From the NCBI GenBank assembly GCA_015057325.1, contig SVEQ01000007.1:162593-226592 (forward strand): a DNA stretch of 64,000 nt, given 5' to 3'. Source of the DNA: Lachnospiraceae bacterium. Its GTDB lineage: Bacteria; Bacillota; Clostridia; Lachnospirales; Lachnospiraceae. A model generated the notes under the pieces. The model was given only the letters and a program-made list of their open reading frames with translations, searched no databases and was not told the DNA's origin. The position numbers and the translations under genes are program-made. Below are positions 61,601 to 64,000 of the stretch, piece by piece. Within the stretch, counting starts at the first letter, position 1; the number at the start of each line of letters is the position of its first letter.

Positions 61601-62040
61601 TCGGTATCGGATCATATTTCGGTACGGCATATGTCAACATTCATATGAGCTCGATTTCTTGTTTCGGTGGCGGTAATGTTACTGTTGGAATCGGTTCGGC
61701 AGAGGGTAAGAACTGTGATATTGATATTCTTGACGCAAGTCTGGAAATAGGTATGCGTGGCGAGAATTCAACCTGTATGGGAGCACTTGACGGCAAAACC
61801 GATATTGATGCCAGATACGTAGGACTTCGTCTGGAAAATGGAGGAAGCAAGGCGTTAATCTTTGGCGGTTATAATGATGATGCAAGAATAAGTTTAATAA
61901 GTGCAGACACGATAAGCGGTGTTCATAACAGTGTCGGTGTTGATACGTATGCACCGGCAGAAAACTTTACCGTAATAAACGGACGTAAGACTTTTAAGGT
62001 AAATGATGAGGAAGTTGATCGAGAACTTATTTATCAATAA
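58654..62040 (+). CDS. LacI-type sensor, EAL phosphodiesterase and beta-helix protein
   Basis: An 1128-residue cytoplasmic protein. Residues about 1-290 form a LacI/periplasmic-binding-type ligand domain without the DNA-binding helix-turn-helix (VVCANDAMAIGLCKAFEERGIRVPDDIAVVSYD). About 300-500 is GAF-like. About 512-758 is an EAL domain with key residues intact: Glu545 in YEALMR, FINSIPG, VVELTEEAEL, AVDDYGTGYSNISNL, VKIDRSLL, AEGVETTDEL and QGYYTAKP, so c-di-GMP hydrolysis is expected. About 778-1115 is a repetitive, Gly-rich beta-helix-like domain (VSLNGLVKDG, FEGDGTLDLDLN, CVGIGAYYS). The sensor probably binds a sugar or wall fragment. AAAGGGG precedes ATG 58654. It sits inside the MoxR/ABC operon, 22 bases after the previous gene. 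Confidence 0.88.
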   Translation: MAERKRIAVLVGQADEYNQSRFITALVGRAFEYDMNVCVFSMYRKYQDVENREKGESNIFKLFNPDKFDGVVFMKDTIQTAGIADEAEQRLHDEYKGPVIVIEKESEYFESVYTDGYSSVKEIVTHLIEVHGFNKLAFLSGKEWHRHSKQRLAAFKDALTEHGIEPDDNLIVHGDFWYNSGEKCADHLMELKDGLPQAVVCANDAMAIGLCKAFEERGIRVPDDIAVVSYDSTEEGQTSPKTITSAIAPTEELGVYAIDYIKGKLDSTEVPEFAISPKMLIGESCGCHETTMPSLSKRRKEWGTDISDDRFASVNNFMREDIICQSTLMECISTIHSYAYQIDGVDSFHLCLCNPWKYLDGVLDENGENADIGIGNVSTLHVKSDGYTDMMIHAIRYNNNRQGNHVSLTKTFPSKDILPSLDEESPYPRAYYFTPVFFEGECYGYAAVNYGQKPRCYDETYRLWLNAVCIGMECIRRNRVIESLEEKLESMRVSKFDINTTAYESLNDDEKQEYELTEKILDENLLTYHFQPIVRVSDGSIYSYEALMRATTDKWISPLSIIKYASMQGRLIDVERGTFLNVLGIVDANRDNFGSAKVFINSIPGVKLNDSDYDKTSELLSKYSDVAVVELTEEAELTDEDLDALKEHFKNLNVQTAVDDYGTGYSNISNLLRYMPNYVKIDRSLLSEIQNKPQKQHFVREIIEFCHDNGIMALAEGVETTDELQMVIHLGADLIQGYYTAKPSADIVTHIDEKVAREVVAYYQERMDGANKHIYYAGKSNRVSLNGLVKDGCTDIVVGQEEMVFKDIAIIGTPSLKTDMHMLIEPGYVGRIELENVYFSNVKNRPCIEVEPGADVTIVLKGNNELHGSGIKVADGAKLVFEGDGTLDLDLNAPEYYGIGNDLNSKHGDIIFEQDGKISIRSNGKKGICIGSGLGGVIKVLRGHYILRINGDTCVGIGAYYSDAKLEIDSCLMEVDLGALHCVGIGSYFGTAYVNIHMSSISCFGGGNVTVGIGSAEGKNCDIDILDASLEIGMRGENSTCMGALDGKTDIDARYVGLRLENGGSKALIFGGYNDDARISLISADTISGVHNSVGVDTYAPAENFTVINGRKTFKVNDEEVDRELIYQ

Positions 62041-62064
62041 ATAGAAATGTAAGGAGTAGCAGTT

Positions 62065-63036
62065 ATGGATGAGACAACGATAAAGAATATGATTGATAAG
62101 GTTATTGCCTGTGAGGCGGAGATTGGAAAGGGGATTATCGGACAAAGAAGTATTATCCGTCAGGTAATGCTTGCAATTTTATCTGATGGTAATGTTTTGT
62201 TGGAGGGTGTTCCCGGTCTTGGTAAAACGGAATTGGTTAAGACTATATCCAAAGTAATGTCGACATCATTTTCACGTATTCAGTTTACGCCGGATTTGAT
62301 GCCTGCGGACGTTACGGGAACCAATCTTATTATCAAACAGGACGGCAATAATGTTTTTCAATTTGAGCCGGGACCTGTGTTCGCAAATATAGTACTTGGT
62401 GATGAGATTAACCGTGCTACTCCAAAGACTCAATCAGCACTTCTTGAGGCCATGCAGGAAAAGACCGTAACAGTAGGTAAGACAACCTATGAATTACCGG
62501 CACCATTTATGGTATTGGCAACTCAAAACCCGATAGAGAATGAGGGAACATACCCGCTTCCTGAAGCACAGCTTGACAGATTCCTTTTCAAGCTGTTGGT
62601 GGATTTTCCGACCAAAGAAGAACTTAAAGAGATTATGAATATAACGGTCACTAATAATACGGTGGATATTTCGCCTGTTATGACCGGTGAAGATATACTT
62701 GAAATTAGAAAAGTAATACGTGACATGCCTATTGCGGATGCGGTTATGGATTACGCAATGAGTCTTGTTGTTGCAACACATCCGGAAACAGATAACGCAC
62801 CTGAGGTTACAAAGAAATACGTTGAGGTTGGCTCAAGCCCACGTGCAGCCCAGGCAATAATCAAAACCGCCAAGGCACGTGCCTTCATGGAGGGCCGTTA
62901 CAACGTAGCCTTCGAAGATATCAAATTCGTAGCCTACCCGGCACTTCGTCACCGCCTCGTACTTAATTTTGAGGCAGTATCCGACGGCGTGACCGCGGAT
63001 GATATTATTTCAAAGATCATTGAGACATTGGAGTGA
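62065..63036 (+). CDS. MoxR-family AAA+ ATPase
   Basis: A 323-residue AAA+ ATPase with Walker A EGVPGLGKTELVKTI (about 48-62), RIQFTPDLMPADVTG, Walker B VLGDEINRATPKTQSALLEAMQE and sensor LATQNPIENEGTYPLPEAQLDRF. The C-terminal lid has SPRAAQAIIKTAKARAFMEGR. MoxR proteins act as chaperone-like ATPases that mature envelope or metal-binding complexes together with DUF58 and VWA proteins; the DUF58 gene follows after five bases. GTAAGGAGT is the ribosome site for ATG 62065. Confidence 0.93.
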   Translation: MDETTIKNMIDKVIACEAEIGKGIIGQRSIIRQVMLAILSDGNVLLEGVPGLGKTELVKTISKVMSTSFSRIQFTPDLMPADVTGTNLIIKQDGNNVFQFEPGPVFANIVLGDEINRATPKTQSALLEAMQEKTVTVGKTTYELPAPFMVLATQNPIENEGTYPLPEAQLDRFLFKLLVDFPTKEELKEIMNITVTNNTVDISPVMTGEDILEIRKVIRDMPIADAVMDYAMSLVVATHPETDNAPEVTKKYVEVGSSPRAAQAIIKTAKARAFMEGRYNVAFEDIKFVAYPALRHRLVLNFEAVSDGVTADDIISKIIETLE

Positions 63037-63041
63037 GTTGA

Positions 63042-63923
63042 GTGTATATAGAAAAAATTTTTGATGACGACTTCTACTCAAAATTAAATACGATCAAAAT
63101 GTCTCTTTCGATGCGCATGTCTCAAGGCATGAGCGGTAACAGAAAATCAACTGCCAAGGGAAGCTCCGTAGAGTTTTCGGACTTTCGTGAGTATATGCTT
63201 GGAGATGATATAAGACGAATTGACTGGAATGCGTACGGAAGAACTGACAAATTATATATCAAGCAATTCATGGAAGAGAAAGAGGGACACTTCCGCTTCT
63301 TTCTCGATACAAGTGCGTCTATGGATTTCGGAGAAGCTAAGAAGTCTGTTATGGCACTTCGAATAACGGCAGCACTTTCGTATATAATCATGAATAATTT
63401 GGACCGTGTATTTATCAATGAAATGAAAGGTAATACTTTGATAAAAGGCAAAGGTATGGCGGGCGGCGCCACATTTTCACATCTCCTAAAGGATCTTGAA
63501 AGGGTAACCTTTGAGGGCGATACTCACATTAGCAGATGCATATCGTCCAATTCCGTACCGCGAGGCGGGGTATCATTTATCATAAGTGATTTCCTTGATC
63601 CAAGCGGCGTGGAGAACGCTGTCAAATATCTTGTAAGCCGCAAGCAGACGGTAGTCTTGATACAGGTGCTTGCACCCGAAGAAATAAATGTGGATTACGA
63701 GGGCACACTTAACATGCTCGATATGGAAACCGGCGACAAGGTCAAAATCACCATGTCGACCGCGGCAGTTAGGAATTATAACGCACGTCTTGAAGGCATG
63801 AAGGACGAACTCACATCCATGTCCAGAAAGTACGGCGCACACTATGTGAGCATTACATCGGATGAAGACCTCACTGCGGTTATCCTATCGAAATTCGCGG
63901 GAATTCTTGGCGGAGCCGCATAG
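63042..63923 (+). CDS. DUF58 protein (VWA-like)
   Basis: A 293-residue protein with the DUF58 signature: GSSVEFSDFREYMLGDDIRRIDWNAYGRTDKLYIKQF, split over about residues 40-80, then EKEGHFRFFLDTSASMDFG, which has the DxSxS metal site of VWA domains. Partner of MoxR in assembly or maturation of envelope complexes; the client is unknown. The start is GTG 63042, with TGGAG (63029-63033) ahead; the spacing from moxR is five bases. The remaining 77 bases to the window end hold no gene I can support. Confidence 0.9.
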   Translation: MYIEKIFDDDFYSKLNTIKMSLSMRMSQGMSGNRKSTAKGSSVEFSDFREYMLGDDIRRIDWNAYGRTDKLYIKQFMEEKEGHFRFFLDTSASMDFGEAKKSVMALRITAALSYIIMNNLDRVFINEMKGNTLIKGKGMAGGATFSHLLKDLERVTFEGDTHISRCISSNSVPRGGVSFIISDFLDPSGVENAVKYLVSRKQTVVLIQVLAPEEINVDYEGTLNMLDMETGDKVKITMSTAAVRNYNARLEGMKDELTSMSRKYGAHYVSITSDEDLTAVILSKFAGILGGAA

Positions 63924-64000
63924 AATTGCTGTTTAGTTACATTTTAAAATGAAACTTTATGTGTCTTTAATGCGTCTCATATGATTGCAGTTCCAACGCA

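Overview
The window looks like a chromosomal segment of a low-GC Gram-positive anaerobe, most likely a clostridial Lachnospiraceae-type bacterium. The evidence is the AT-rich base composition, sigma-A-type promoters, AGGAGG-like ribosome sites, LCP/LTA-type wall biology (3D-domain hydrolase, LtaS-like enzyme, NlpC/P60), a Csp-like subtilase, a small Gly/Cys-rich peptide, and a LacI-EAL regulator. No tRNA, rRNA, CRISPR array or transposase gene was seen. Genus cannot be fixed from sequence reading alone.

Layout. 1-1868 (minus strand): a 3'-truncated prephenate dehydrogenase (tyrA) and an RsuA-type pseudouridine synthase. 2168-3640: a membrane-anchored SH3/3D-domain wall hydrolase with its own promoter and terminator. 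3764-47371: a very large surface-polysaccharide locus of about 35 genes, all on the plus strand, ending at a bidirectional terminator. 47370-48044 (minus): a lytic transglycosylase. 48181-49656: a lone acyl-CoA carboxyltransferase. 49722-49958 (minus): a small Gly/Cys-rich peptide with a duplicated hydrophobic helix. 50045-52658: NlpC/P60-like and subtilisin-like proteins. 52703 to the window end: a tight operon with a membrane GATase-like protein, an ABC-2 exporter, a coiled-coil membrane protein with a Gly-Gln-Asn repeat, a LacI/EAL/beta-helix regulator, MoxR ATPase and DUF58 protein.

How the polysaccharide locus appears to work. Three unusual activated sugars can be inferred. GDP-D-glycero-D-manno-heptose is made by gmhA, hddA and an hddC-gmhB fusion. 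A CDP-3,6-dideoxyhexose is made by rfbF, rfbG and rfbH; it may be extended to a two-carbon-branched, yersiniose-like sugar by a YerE-like thiamine-diphosphate enzyme, with a neighbouring short-chain reductase. A legionaminic-acid-type nonulosonate is made by a PtmE-like nucleotidyltransferase, legB, legC, a NeuD/LegH-like acetyltransferase, legG and legI; no CMP-sialate/legionaminate cytidylyltransferase (legF/neuA) is visible. About ten glycosyltransferases, including two giant multidomain ones, assemble the chain. Export genes are redundant: two different Wzm/Wzt ABC exporters (one Wzt carries a C-terminal glycan-binding-type domain) plus a Wzx-like flippase. A GtrA/GtrB pair, a GT-C-like membrane protein, an acyltransferase-3 and an LtaS/OpgB-like phosphoglycerol transferase could decorate the chain outside the membrane.

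Internal promoters with good -35/-10 matches were read at 3764, 10333 and 43666, with a weaker one at 23666. Between the first exporter's two genes lies a roughly 140-base nested inverted repeat that resembles a MITE or structured RNA. All family assignments come from reading motifs; no database search was run.
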